A stretch of DNA of 64,000 nt from Saussurea involucrata. Its lineage: Eukaryota; Streptophyta; Magnoliopsida; Asterales; Asteraceae. The stretch spans positions 4,592,501 through 4,656,500 of the forward strand of contig CM066315.1 of assembly GCA_033807775.1 (NCBI GenBank), given 5' to 3'. Under the pieces are notes generated by a model. It had not been told where the DNA came from and made no database searches. It saw only the letters and a list, made by a program, of their open reading frames with translations. The position numbers were made by a program, and so were the translations under genes. Positions 1 through 10,695 of this stretch are shown here, one piece after another (within the stretch, counting starts at the first letter, position 1; each line of letters begins with the position of its first letter).

Positions 1-409
1 CATGCCGCCGCGGTATACCGGCTTTCCATCGCGGTATACCGCCCAGATAAAAGGTGCAGGAAGAAGTACGCATCGCAGATTTCTTCTAGAAACAAATCCT
101 TCTCAAAGACAGCAAGATGATAAGATGTCTGACTTGGTTTATTTTAAAAACACAGTATTAGAAAAATCCAAGTGGTATATTATTTTAGGGTGATTTATCA
201 TTTTAAAATAAAATGACGCAAATCTTCAGACTTGGATTCTTCAGATAAAAAATTTATCGAGATCATTTAATAACTGCACACTCAGATAAAATATTAGATA
301 ACAAATAATGCGGTGTGTTTTGTAATCATCAAAATAAATATGGAGATGTGATTTTATGTGTACCAAAAATATATCACAATATTTAAAGCTGGGTACACTT
401 GCACCAACA
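1..409 (-). repeat. 3' LTR of Copia-A (partial)
   Basis: This segment matches 6827-7235 base for base in length and, by eye, in sequence. It ends in CA at 409, next to the polypurine tract, and includes two copies of the CGGTATACCG palindrome. Confidence 0.93.
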
Positions 410-424
410 ATCTCCCCCTTTTTG
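410..424 (-). other. Polypurine tract of Copia-A
   Basis: On the minus strand an A/G run (AAAAGGGGGAGAT) abuts the 3' LTR, where plus-strand DNA synthesis is primed. Similar purine runs recur at about 469-480, 511-520 and 532-541, so there are several PPT-like tracts. Confidence 0.8.
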
Positions 425-572
425 ATGATGACAAACACAACGCTAAACACGAGAGCATACTCGGTTTCTCTCCCCCTTTTGTCGAAGCAAAAAGGGTTTA
501 AGAAGGTCGCTTATGCTCCCCCTCGAAAGATGCTCCCCCTCAAAATATGAAATATTTGAGAGTTAGTATTTA

Positions 573-3500
573 TCAAGGGTTATACTCAAGCATGCCTAAA
601 CCAAGTCTTAATTTAAAGAACGCTTTTTTGTTAAGGGCTTTTGTAAAAATATCGGCCAAATTGTCTTCCGAATCAACCTTTTCAAGCACGATTTTGCCTT
701 TTTGAACATTATCTCGTAAAAAATGATGTCTCAATTCAATATGTTTTGTACGAGAGTGTAAAACGGGATTTTTGCTTAAGTTTATAGCACTTGAGTTATC
801 ACACATAATTGGAATTTTGGTTAGGTGTACCTCAAAATCGGTAAGTGTGTGTTTCATCCATAGGACTTGAGCACACGCTCTTGCGGCGGCTACATATTCC
901 GCTTCGGTGGTAGACAAAGCTACGGATTGTTGTTTCTTAGAGAACCAAGATACAAGTGAGAGACCTATAAAGGCACATACCCCACTAGTACTCTTTCGGT
1001 CAACAATAGATCCACCAAGATCGGAATCGGCGAAACACGTTACTTCTAACTCGGGTTTCTTTGCGTACCATAAGCCAAGATTAGTAGTACCTCGTAAATA
1101 TCGAAAAATACGCTTGACAGCTTCATAGTGAGATTGTTTAGGTGAAGATTGAAAACGAGCACATAAACATACACTAAACATAATATCAGGTCTACTAGCA
1201 GTTAAATATAATAAACTACCAATCATACCACGATAAATCTTTTCATTAAAATCGTTTCCCTCCTCGTCACGAGATAATTGTAAGTTTGTGGTCATTGGAG
1301 TTTCAACGGGTTTGACATTTTCAAAGTTAAACTTTTTCAACATATCTTTACAATATTTAGATTGACTAATAAAAATACCAGTTTCACATTGTTTTATTTG
1401 CAATCCTAAGAAGTATTTTAACTCTCCCATCATGCTCATTTCAAATTCGCTTGTCATTTTCGCAGAGAATTCATTACACAGTTTTTCATTAGTGGAACCA
1501 AAAATAATATCATCAACATATACTTGCACAACCACAATATCATTTTGAACATATTTCACAAATAAAGTATTATCTATTTTACCCATAATATAACCACTAG
1601 AAATTAAAAAGGTTTTTAATCTATCATACCACGCACGCGGAGCCTGCTTTAAACCATAAAGCGCCTTTTTTAATTTATAAACATGTGTCGGATTTTCAAA
1701 ATTTTCAAAACCGGGAGGTTGAGAAACGTATACCTCCTCATTTATAATACCATTTAAGAAAGCACTTTTAACATCCATTTGAAATAATTTAAAATCTTTA
1801 GCATTTGCAAAAGCGAGAAGCATTCGAATAGACTCCAACCTTGCAACTGGTGCAAAGGTTTCGTCATAATCTATACCTTCTTGTTGACTGTACCCCTTGG
1901 CAACTAAACGTGCCTTGTTTCGTGTGACTCCACCGTTCTCGTCTACCTTATTTCGGAAGACCCATCTTGTGCCAATAATGGTTTGACTACTAGGGCTAGG
2001 CACTAAGTCCCACACATCATTCCTAGTAAATTGGTTTAACTCTTCTTGCATGGCCAATATCCAATCCTCATCACCTAAAGCTTCATCTATGGTTTTAGGT
2101 TCTATGGTTGAGATAAAGGCATGGAAAGCACAATGGGTATGGATTTGTGATCTAGTTGTCCTTTGGTTTAGGTCACCTATAATTTGGTCTACGGGATGGC
2201 CTCGAGCGGTTCTAAGGTTAGGATCATCTACACCTTGTGGAATAAAACACGGAGGGGCATCACTAGATTCAATATTATTTGTGGAAGGTTGGGTACCTAA
2301 ATCCAAGGTACTAAGTTGTTGGGCTAAGACATTTCCTTCACAAACATTGTCATTTGCTAAGGGTGCACTCGGTTTGGGAGGACTCTCGTCAAAGCTAACA
2401 TTTAAGGATTCTTCTACTACCATGGTCTCCTTATTTAGGATTCTATAGGCTTTGCTATTCCAAGAATAACCTAGGAAAACTCCCTCATAGGCTTTGGGGT
2501 CAAATTTGGTTAGGTAGGATTTGGTGTTTAAAATGAAACATTTACAACCAAAAACTTTCAGGTGAGCTAAGGAAGGTTTTCTACCACGGTAAAGTTCATA
2601 GGGTGTCTTATTTAGGATACCTCTAATTAGGACACGGTTAAGCACATAGGTCGCGGTAGCAACGGCATCACACCAAAACTTTTGGGGAACTTGATGTTCG
2701 TTTAGCATGGTTCTACTCATTTCTTGCAACGTTCGATTTTTCCTTTCAACAACCCCGTTTGACTGAGGAGTTCGAGGAGCCGAAAAATTATGAGTTATAC
2801 CATGTTTATCACAAAAGGCACCAAATTGTACATCATTATCGAATTCTCGTCCATGGTCCGTACGTATGGAAACAATCGTACAACCTTGTTGGTTTTGAAT
2901 TCGTTTTCCCAAAATTTTAAACTTTTCAAAAGCCTCATTTTTATGTCTCAAAAATAAAGTCCAAGTATAACGGGAATAATCATCCACAATAACCAAAGTA
3001 TAAAAATTTCCTCCAAAACTTTGAATAGCCATCGGGCCAAAAAGATCCATATGTAAAAGTTCTAAAACTCTTTGAGTAGAAATAACATTTTTTGATTTAT
3101 GAGAAACGTGATGTTGTTTGCCGACACGACAAGCATCACAAAAATGATTATCAAACTTTAATTTTGGCAGGTCACTCACAAGCTCCTTATTTTTTAAGTT
3201 TTGCATTAATCTTAGATTAGCGTGACCTAAACGCCTATGCCATAAAGTAGAAACATCATTAATAGAAGATAAGCATACATTTTCAGATACAACAGTTTTA
3301 CAAATATATAAATTTCCTTTTACAAAACCATTTAAAAGAACTTTGCCATTTTTTATGATTTTACAAGAATCTTCTTCGAAGACAACAGTTGTATTATTTT
3401 TACACAATTGGCGAACACTTAACAAATTAAAATGTAAATTATCAACATGATTCACATTAAGAAATTGAACATTATTGCAAGAGACTGTACCTCTACCAAT

Positions 3501-3623
3501 TATATTTCCTTTGGAGTTTCCTCCAAAAATTACCTGTCCACCATCACATGACTTATATGATGAAAAGAGATTATTGTTTCCGGTCATGTGACGCGTGCAC
3601 CCACTATCGAGTATCCAGTCCAT
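573..3623 (-). CDS. Ty1/copia Pol polyprotein (protease-integrase-RT-RNase H)
   Basis: An open frame of 1016 residues encodes the enzymes for reverse transcription and integration. The aspartic protease motif DSG is at residues 6-8. The GAG-pre-integrase motif WHRRLGH (about 128-134) is followed by a zinc-binding CDAC. The integrase core has D193, D256 and E293. The RT block begins near residue 550 and contains YVDD (702-705). RNase H lies near 850-990 with STTEAEY and the ADIFTKAL end motif. The frame differs from gag and is separated from it by about 380 nt. The listed start is only the first ATG: the open frame begins 12 nt upstream, just after an in-frame TAG. Pol may therefore be made by splicing or another bypass rather than independent initiation. 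No frameshift or internal stop is seen, so it is probably functional. Confidence 0.95.
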   Translation of the reverse strand: MDWILDSGCTRHMTGNNNLFSSYKSCDGGQVIFGGNSKGNIIGRGTVSCNNVQFLNVNHVDNLHFNLLSVRQLCKNNTTVVFEEDSCKIIKNGKVLLNGFVKGNLYICKTVVSENVCLSSINDVSTLWHRRLGHANLRLMQNLKNKELVSDLPKLKFDNHFCDACRVGKQHHVSHKSKNVISTQRVLELLHMDLFGPMAIQSFGGNFYTLVIVDDYSRYTWTLFLRHKNEAFEKFKILGKRIQNQQGCTIVSIRTDHGREFDNDVQFGAFCDKHGITHNFSAPRTPQSNGVVERKNRTLQEMSRTMLNEHQVPQKFWCDAVATATYVLNRVLIRGILNKTPYELYRGRKPSLAHLKVFGCKCFILNTKSYLTKFDPKAYEGVFLGYSWNSKAYRILNKETMVVEESLNVSFDESPPKPSAPLANDNVCEGNVLAQQLSTLDLGTQPSTNNIESSDAPPCFIPQGVDDPNLRTARGHPVDQIIGDLNQRTTRSQIHTHCAFHAFISTIEPKTIDEALGDEDWILAMQEELNQFTRNDVWDLVPSPSSQTIIGTRWVFRNKVDENGGVTRNKARLVAKGYSQQEGIDYDETFAPVARLESIRMLLAFANAKDFKLFQMDVKSAFLNGIINEEVYVSQPPGFENFENPTHVYKLKKALYGLKQAPRAWYDRLKTFLISSGYIMGKIDNTLFVKYVQNDIVVVQVYVDDIIFGSTNEKLCNEFSAKMTSEFEMSMMGELKYFLGLQIKQCETGIFISQSKYCKDMLKKFNFENVKPVETPMTTNLQLSRDEEGNDFNEKIYRGMIGSLLYLTASRPDIMFSVCLCARFQSSPKQSHYEAVKRIFRYLRGTTNLGLWYAKKPELEVTCFADSDLGGSIVDRKSTSGVCAFIGLSLVSWFSKKQQSVALSTTEAEYVAAARACAQVLWMKHTLTDFEVHLTKIPIMCDNSSAINLSKNPVLHSRTKHIELRHHFLRDNVQKGKIVLEKVDSEDNLADIFTKALNKKAFFKLRLGLGMLEYNP

Positions 3624-4003
3624 ATCGAGGTCAATCTACAATAATGAAGTTGTAACTTTTATGGTCCCCATTTCTCGTGGGTCCTTGATAATTAGTTCCA
3701 AGACAAATAATATGTATAACAAGTCAAACAGAATATATACATATATAATACATTACACAACTTTAATATATAATATATCAAACACAAATATATATATATA
3801 ACACATGTCAAGTCAAACAAAATATATATATATATAAGAATTAAAAAAAATTAAATAAAATATATATATATATATGTGCAGTACGTATGTATATATATAT
3901 ATGAATAGTATAAAAAGTACAAATAACAATATTTTACTTATATATAATATATACAAGAAATCATATATAAATTTTAAAACTATATATATAATATATAACA
4001 CAT
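3624..4003 (-). other. AT-rich spacer between gag and pol of Copia-A
   Basis: The spacer is strongly AT-rich with several (TA)n runs and no open frame. Its pol-side end on the minus strand is TTATTGTAG, which fits a plant 3' splice site placed exactly at the start of the pol open frame. A short block resembling GGACCCAYRAGAAA is also present downstream of gag in Copia-A2, so part of it is conserved. Confidence 0.55.
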
Positions 4004-5914
4004 TTAAAACCATAAACGCATACCACCGGGATTATCATTACTAAACATTCCTTTTGGAATCCATTTATTTACCATTTTAATTTTGCGATTATATTTATCA
4101 TACACATAAAAACAAGCATTTACATTCGCATTATTATTGGGTTTAGAATATTTATCATGATACATGCGAGCATACGGTTTTCTCGGTATATAATTTGCAT
4201 TATTCATTTTACGCACATACGGAGGTTTTTGCACATATTGATTTCTTGTATTTACTTTAGGTGATTCATAAAATCTTTTGATGGGTTTACACGAACATTT
4301 ATCAACACAAGTATTGGAACCAATGCCTTTTCTACATTTTATACGGTTAGGCATATTTAGCATGTTAAAGACTTTCTCATTACTGCTTTGAAAAGCTTTT
4401 GCCAATAAATCATCCTTTTCATACGCATCACATTTTGCTTTTAAACATGCAATCTCATTCTCAAGAATATCACATTTTGTACAAATAATATTTTCATGTG
4501 ATTTTTTATTCAAGCATGCAATTTCTTTATTTAAAACATCACAAGATTTACAAAAATCTTTTTCTCCTAATTTAGTTTCTAATTTAGCAATTATATCCAT
4601 ATCATTTTCAGATTTTTGTTTAACATTATTTATTTCCTTTTTATATGCATTTACAGTTTCTTTTAACATAGCATTCTCATCTTGGTAACGATTTGCAAGA
4701 GCGGCCATTTTATGAAAAGATTCATATAATTCTTCAAGATTATTTTCATTATTACTTTCATAATCACTATCGTAATCCGAGTAAGAAGATTTTACCTCGT
4801 CGTCGCTTTCGGCCATAAGACAAATGGCTTGATAGTCATCTTCTTCTTCACTCTCGCTCCACGCGCCTCCAATGAAGGCTTTCTCCTTCTTCTTTTGGAA
4901 CTTGTTCTTTTTCGGACATTCATTGGCGTAGTGGTCTTTGTCACCACATGAGTAGCAAAAGCCTCTCTTTGGCTTAGCTTTATCGTCTTCACTCGAGTCG
5001 CCATTTTTCTTAACTTTTTCGTCTCGTTTATGGAACTTACGACTTCGATTTTCACCACCACGACGGTAGTTACCGTTTCTTTGAAATCTGCCATTGTTAG
5101 AAAATTTATTATTATTATTAAGAAATTTGGAAAAGTTTCTTACCAACATGGCGACTTCATCGAGAGTTTCGGATGGATCTTTCGAGGAGCTAGCTTTCTC
5201 CTTTTTCTTCTCGACTTTTGGTGTTGAGGCATTGAGAGCGATTGACTTCTTTTTGACTTGCTCCCGATCTTTGTTTCTTTTAAGTGCAATTTCATGCACT
5301 TTAAGATTACCGATCAAGTCATCTATCTTCATTATGGAAAGGTCACGGGAGTCTTCTAAAGATGTTATCTTTTGCATCCACTCCGAAGGAAGGGCTCGTA
5401 GGATTTTCCTTATATAGTCCTCGTTAGGATAAGTGCGATCCAAACCTTTCAAAGTAGTCACAATAAGGTTAAATCTTTTAAACATTGAGTCAATTGACTC
5501 ATCTTGTTTCATTTCGAATAGTTCATAATCGTGAACTAAAATATTCACTTTACTAGATTTAACCTCCGTGTTTCCACGATGAGTATTATTTAAACTTTCC
5601 CATATTTGATTTGCAGTTTTATATGTATATACTCTTTCAATTTCATCAGTTGTTAAAGCAGCATATAATATATTCTTAGCCTCAAAGTTTAAACAAAAAT
5701 GAGTTTCATCAGAAGTAGTCCATTCATCTATAGGTTTATCAATATAAACATCATCTTTCACAATGGTGGGTTTAAAATTCCCTTTTTCTATAATATTCCA
5801 AATCTTTTGATTTTTGCCACGCACGTGACATTCAAATAGCTCGGCCCAAATGCCAAACTTTTCAGTATCTATCAAAGGAGGTTTTGAAAACACGATATTA
5901 GTTTGTTGAGCCAT
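4004..5914 (-). CDS. Ty1/copia Gag (UBN2 type) with zinc knuckle
   Basis: An open frame of 636 residues encodes the nucleocapsid protein that packages element RNA. The N-terminal third (about 15-210) is a UBN2/DUF4219-type Gag domain. A single CX2CX4HX4C knuckle spans C320-C333. A long charged, coiled-coil-like region follows (about 400-520) with repeated CxxC pairs such as ICTKC and FCKSC. The protein ends in NPGGMRLWF. The Gag of Copia-A2 at 50089-51981 ends with the same tail and stop, so termination here looks selected rather than accidental. The ATG lies 46 nt downstream of the primer binding site in element orientation. Confidence 0.95.
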   Translation of the reverse strand: MAQQTNIVFSKPPLIDTEKFGIWAELFECHVRGKNQKIWNIIEKGNFKPTIVKDDVYIDKPIDEWTTSDETHFCLNFEAKNILYAALTTDEIERVYTYKTANQIWESLNNTHRGNTEVKSSKVNILVHDYELFEMKQDESIDSMFKRFNLIVTTLKGLDRTYPNEDYIRKILRALPSEWMQKITSLEDSRDLSIMKIDDLIGNLKVHEIALKRNKDREQVKKKSIALNASTPKVEKKKEKASSSKDPSETLDEVAMLVRNFSKFLNNNNKFSNNGRFQRNGNYRRGGENRSRKFHKRDEKVKKNGDSSEDDKAKPKRGFCYSCGDKDHYANECPKKNKFQKKKEKAFIGGAWSESEEEDDYQAICLMAESDDEVKSSYSDYDSDYESNNENNLEELYESFHKMAALANRYQDENAMLKETVNAYKKEINNVKQKSENDMDIIAKLETKLGEKDFCKSCDVLNKEIACLNKKSHENIICTKCDILENEIACLKAKCDAYEKDDLLAKAFQSSNEKVFNMLNMPNRIKCRKGIGSNTCVDKCSCKPIKRFYESPKVNTRNQYVQKPPYVRKMNNANYIPRKPYARMYHDKYSKPNNNANVNACFYVYDKYNRKIKMVNKWIPKGMFSNDNPGGMRLWF

Positions 5915-5959
5915 TTAGAAGAATAAGAGAAATTTATGCAGAAAATTTTTGAAAGACCT

Positions 5960-5971
5960 GCTCTGATACCA
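5960..5971 (-). other. Primer binding site, initiator tRNA-Met, Copia-A
   Basis: The minus strand reads TGGTATCAGAGC, the complement of the 3' end of plant initiator tRNA-Met. It lies two bases from the 5' LTR and marks the element's direction. Confidence 0.92.
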
Positions 5972-6624
5972 AATGTTAGACAACCTAGGGGGGGGGGTAA
6001 GGTTGTATTTTAAATCTTTTACTTTCAAAAATTCTTTTACAAATAAATACAGTACAAACAATACAGTAAAAATAAAGCAGAGTATAAACAAATAAATATA
6101 CAACAATTATATAAACAGATATAATTTAAATGCACAGCGGAAATGTAAATAGATAAGGGAAAGAGAATACTTGACAACGAAAATTTTAAAGTGGTTCACC
6201 AAACACAAAGTTGGCTAGTCCACCTCGAGAAAATAACACTTCTCGGAGATCCAATACGAACGTGTTCTTTACGGTAGAAACACAAACCTTAATACAACAA
6301 ACGCGAATCACTCTACTTTGAGAGATTAATGTGGATCACTCACTCTTATTCAAACACTTACAAGAGGGTATAATTTTAATATGAATAATCACTCTTGAAT
6401 AAGGTTTATCACTTGGATATTTTTAGAGAGTTTGATCACTTGAGTTGTGTTGCTGATTCAACTAATCGAGAGATTTTAATCTGCTATCAACTCAAGATTT
6501 CTTACTCAAAAAACGAGTTTTATAATTTTAACAGTTTAAATATCAAGAGAAGATGCTGCAGAGTCTTTATCAAATGCAGAGGAGTTAATGTGAATTGGTA
6601 GCATTGAAAGCTGGTGGTTGCATG

Positions 6625-6632
6625 TATTTATA
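6625..6632 (-). promoter_or_regulatory. Probable TATA box of Copia-A 5' LTR
   Basis: The minus strand reads TATAAATA in the context CAGTATAAATACATGC, directly downstream of the palindrome array. This position fits the U3/R promoter of the LTR. Confidence 0.6.
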
Positions 6633-6659
6633 CTGGATGAGCAACAGTCCTGAGGCTTT

Positions 6660-6868
6660 CGCGGTATACCGGCAATCCATCGCGGTATACCGTGCAGAAG
6701 AAAGTACACTGCAGAGGAGAAGGTCAACCCTGCAAAAAAAACGGTAATGGTACCCGCGGTATACCGCGTTGCACACGGCGGTATACCGCCTGACAGTCGT
6801 ACAAAAAGGGTGGTCCAATCAATCAGCATGCCGCCGCGGTATACCGGCTTTCCATCGCGGTATACCGC
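6660..6868. repeat. Array of GCGGTATACCGC palindromes in Copia-A LTR
   Basis: Six copies of the 10-bp perfect palindrome CGGTATACCG, mostly extended to GCGGTATACCGC or CGCGGTATACCG, lie within about 210 bp in otherwise ordinary sequence. They occupy U3 just upstream of the TATA box. The spacers differ, so this is not a simple tandem repeat. Confidence 0.9.
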
Positions 6869-7235
6869 CCAGATAAAAGGTGCAGGAAGAAGTACGCATC
6901 GCAGATTTCTTCTAGAAACAAATCCTTCTCAAAGACAGCAAGATGATAAGACGTCTGACTTGGTTTATTTTAAAAACACAGTATTAGAAAAATCCAAGTG
7001 GTATATTATTTTAGGGTGATTTATCATTTTAAAATAAAATGACGCAAATCTTCAGACTTGGATTCTTCAGATAAAAAATTTATCGAGATCATTTAATAAC
7101 TGCACACTCAGATAAAATATTAGATAACAAATAATGCGGTGTGTTTTGTAATCATCAAAATAAATATGGAGATGTGATTTTATGTGTACCAAAAATATAT
7201 CACAATATTTAAAGCTGGGTACACTTGCACCAACA

Positions 7236-8411
7236 ATTATTAATTCAATGAATAACAATCTATTTCTTATGATTGTATGATATGTCACAAAAAAACAATC
7301 AAGTTCTCCTCGATACATTCCTACATGGAACGAAGAACATTGAGAGTTTTGCATTTGTTCTTTTATGTGTTCATTTACACCTCTAATGGTTATAAACGCA
7401 TGTGTATATATACACAAATGCAATTAATTTGATAGTTAAAGTGTATTCAAATAAACTTATACTTAACCAATCTTAGATATGACATAGTTCATTTATAACT
7501 TGTCCCATTTTCTATTAGGAGTTCGTTCCCGACTCTTGCCATGATCAATTTGACCCTTTCCATAACCTTGTCCATATGGTACATATTTAGCATATGTGTG
7601 TGGATTAATATGTTCAACTCACTATCCTTTGGAGTTCTTTCCACCTTCAACGCTTGCCTTATTAACCCCAAGAATTTTCTTTATCCAGGTATGTCTAGCG
7701 TTTGTTAAAAAACATTGCTATAACTCTTAACCACTTGCATTAAGTTAATGAGTTTGTTAAAGGTTATATTGCAGCTTATATTGTTTCATTAGTATGATTG
7801 GTGATATAGGAAAGATGAAAAGATGTTATGATTCGCATAATCTTTTGTGAGTTCCTTGCCACAAAGATTGAGATGCATTTTGAGACATGACATTTCTTTG
7901 TCAAAATCAGTTACCTTCTTGTAATCAAGTAAGTAGGTTTCTTTCCACTATATGATTAGTTTGAGAAGTATATGGAACTGAATATTCCCGAATTTCCTTT
8001 TTGGGACTACCCACGGTTCTTGGGGGTTTCTAGTTATTCTCTCTGAAGGTTGTGACTGATTTATCATCTCAAAAGTTTTAAAATATTTACTTGTATCTTA
8101 ACATCTAGTGTTTTTTCTTTAGGGTCAAAATGGTTCGATGACTTTTGAGTATTATCTTGTGTTTTTCCGAACCTATCTTATGGTAATCAAGTACTTTTGA
8201 TTCAAAGATGTCTAAGAGAACGGATAACATATTATTTTCTAAAATAGTGAATTATGGTTTATACTTATTATGTTATGCATGAAATTTCATTATCATAATA
8301 ATATTGGATTTTTGTATTCTTACATTTTGTTGATAATACTTCATCAATATTTCAATTTGCAACAAGAAATCACTCAATCTATTGGATTTCCAGGTAGCAG
8401 GGGAATCACAT
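7236..8411. other. Non-coding AT-rich sequence
   Basis: I see no convincing gene. A 60-codon open frame at 7489-7671 (minus) matches no family I recognise. Short inverted repeats become frequent towards the right, for example the 12-bp palindrome ATGAAATTTCAT at 8279-8290. Confidence 0.5.
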
Positions 8412-8911
8412 GGATTACTTGAATCCCTACAAACCTTAGGGCTATTTACACCCGTTTGACAAAATCCAAATCGATATCTTGCGATTTAATTAATTTGAAT
8501 ATAACATTGTTAATTATAAAGCTTTTGGCAGGAGGCCGAAAAGAATAAGGGTTTGGCATATGAAGCCAATTTCAATGTTTTAATATCTTAATATTGTTTT
8601 TCGAGATTTGCCATTAGACAAATCAATATTAGTTTTGACATAAAGTCAAATTCAAACTTATAACATCTTATTGGTATTTATGGATCTTTTGGTAAGAGAC
8701 CAAAATGTAAGGGGGTTGGAAGTGTAACATCCAAAAGTTATTTATAAGATTGAAATTAATGAGTAGGAACTCATGATCAAGTTAAACATTTGATTAATAT
8801 TTTAACATTTTCATGTTATTTTTTAGAGCTTTTGATAAAATATCAAAATATATGGGGGTGGAAGTGTAACTTCAAAATTTAATTATAAGATTTATAAGTA
8901 GGAACTTATAA
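8412..8911. repeat. Cluster of about thirteen short hairpins in degenerate units
   Basis: Consecutive inverted repeats with stems of 5-8 bp and loops of 3-9 nt fill 500 bp. Examples: GGATT/AATCC (8412-8426), CCCTA/TAGGG (8425-8441), AAATCG/CGATTT (8468-8487), TTGGC/GCCAA (8553-8569), GATTTG/CAAATC (8605-8624), TTTGAC/GTCAAA (8634-8650), TTTTGG/CCAAAA (8687-8705), TTGGA/TCCAA (8716-8734), ATGAGT/ACTCAT (8759-8774), TTTTGATA/TATCAAAA (8830-8848), GAAGT/ACTTC (8861-8873), TTATAAGT/ACTTATAA (8892-8911). The last three repeat the order of the preceding three, with the loop AGGA kept. No coding frame is present. The origin is unknown. Confidence 0.7.
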
Positions 8912-10482
8912 TTAAGATAAAGCATTTGAATATGATGTGGATACGGCAATTTCTAAAACTAATTCTATAAAGGATTTACTACATATTTTAATACAAGCTA
9001 AAACAATTGATTTAAATAAAAAAAAATTAAGTTATCCAGTTCAATGTATATTATCAATAATAACATGCTAAAATAAAAGGCATATAAAAACATATTAATC
9101 AACTAAAACAATTTACTTTAAAAAAATAAAACAAAACTAAAACAATTAGAATAATAACGATGCGATAGATAATGACTAATTTTAGGTCACATTCAAATTA
9201 AATCAATAACAACATTAAATGCTTGATAAGAGATAACTTTAACAAACCTAATAGTAATAAAATCTTTTTTTTTTAATTTAGTTCAAAACTAAATATATAA
9301 AGATTAATTTCAATGATAAGATTGAACAGAAGTTGAAATTTACAATATCCAATATCGTCAACGTATCAAGTCATAAATAATGGGATATAACAACATAGCT
9401 TATCTAAATAAGTAAGTAATAATAACAGATTAAGTTAACCAACTATAGCAAATAAAAATTACAATCATCAATCATATATTTAAAATAAATTATAGTCTAA
9501 ATATTTGATACATTTATAATTTATAAATGCTATATATAAATATTTATCATATTCATATTATGTTAGGATAATTGATAACCATAATAAATAAGATAAAAGA
9601 AATACTAATGTGGATTGATTAAAGCATAAATACTTGAGATAAAATTATGGAATGAAAATATATTAAAGTAATCAAAAAAATCCAACCATGGACTCAAAAT
9701 CATTGTAGCACTATACACCTTTAAGAAAACATTGTTAATGATAATAATAATAAATAAAAAAAGACAAACGAAGGAGGCCATTTTTTTTTATTAATGATGT
9801 AGCAGGAAACGAAAAACAAAAGCAGAAAATCGTGTATATATATATATATATTAAGGTTGATAATTGATATTTATAAACTTAATAATTTATTTAAATAATT
9901 TAACCCTAACGTATATGTAAATTGTTAAAACAAATGTAAATTGTTAAAATATACATCTAAAAAGGATGATGGTTGTCATTTATGTTTACGAATGATAATA
10001 TGTGTCTTTAAAAAAAACATAAAATGATAGTGGTGATTGTTCTTTGCTTAAGAACAGTAAACCATAACTCTTTAGTGGTGATTTTTTTTTCTTTTTACAA
10101 AATAATAATAATAAGCATAATCATCATGACATCATATACGTCTACGAATTTAGGAGTAAACAATATAACCACTTCGAACCAATTTTTTTTTTTAATGAGA
10201 TCAGAAAAAAGTAAAAATATGATATTAATGGGGTCTAAATATAGTTAATTCAAGAAACAAAAGAATCATATAAGACGAGAGAAAGTGTACCTTTTTTTAG
10301 ATGATGGTTTTCTATGTCTCGGCATACATGCTTCTTATTCATTTATATTGTAATGATTAACATTATCAATTGCAAGCTTTAAAAAAAACATACCTTAAAT
10401 CGATGTCAATACCAAAAAACAAACTCTTATCTTCACATGTCTCGACCAAATTCTTTTTCAACGGAGCATCGTGCTGATAACG
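8912..10482. other. AT-rich non-coding sequence
   Basis: No gene is visible. It holds a short (TA)n run near 9836-9851 and A/T-rich low-complexity sequence. The open frame at 10024-10248 looks like chance in AT-rich DNA. Confidence 0.45.
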
Positions 10483-10695
10483 TGTTAAAGGAAAGAAGAA
10501 ACAAAACACAATAGAATGGAGGGAATGAATCGTAATTCTCATTAATCATAAGCCCTTTAAATAGGAATGGTTTACAAAGAGATAATCATGAGATACCAAG
10601 TTCTAATCTAACTCTAATGTGTATATCTCTATCTCTATCTCTAACTTTATCATTATCGTCTTATACTTTGACGATGACACATTTATCCTACAACA
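10483..10695 (-). repeat. Short copia LTR fragment with primer binding site
   Basis: On the minus strand a 213-bp segment runs from TGTTGTAGG to CTTTAACA. It is followed at once by CGTTATCAGCACGATGC, a primer-site type seen next to LTRs of some plant copia lineages. A TATA-like TATTTAAAG lies inside. No internal region or second LTR is found, so it is a truncated remnant. Confidence 0.5.

Larger units (their letters stand above)
1..7235 (-). mobile_element. Copia-A: Ty1/copia LTR retrotransposon, left end truncated by the window
   Basis: The element reads on the minus strand: 5' LTR (5974-7235), tRNA-Met primer binding site, gag, AT-rich spacer, pol, polypurine tract, then 409 bp of the 3' LTR. 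The domain order protease, integrase, RT, RNase H is Ty1/copia. Gag is of the UBN2 type seen in SIRE-like copia elements, so I infer that lineage. Both reading frames are open and the visible LTR parts look identical, so this may be a recent, potentially autonomous copy. The target duplication cannot be checked because the left end lies outside the window. Confidence 0.93.
5974..7235 (-). repeat. 5' LTR of Copia-A
   Basis: The 1262-bp LTR has TG...CA ends (TGTTAGACAACC... ...CACTTGCACCAACA as read on the plus strand) and is bounded by the primer binding site on the left. The right flank is ATTAT. It contains six CGGTATACCG palindromes and a TATA box just downstream of them in element orientation. 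Confidence 0.92.

Noticed and set aside
7236..7240. Target duplication ATTAT for Copia-A
   Set aside because: The left end of the element is outside the window, so the duplication cannot be verified.
7489..7671. A 60-codon minus-strand frame (MGLIRQALKVERTPKDSEL...)
   Set aside because: It looks protein-like but is isolated, matches no family I can name and has no gene structure around it.
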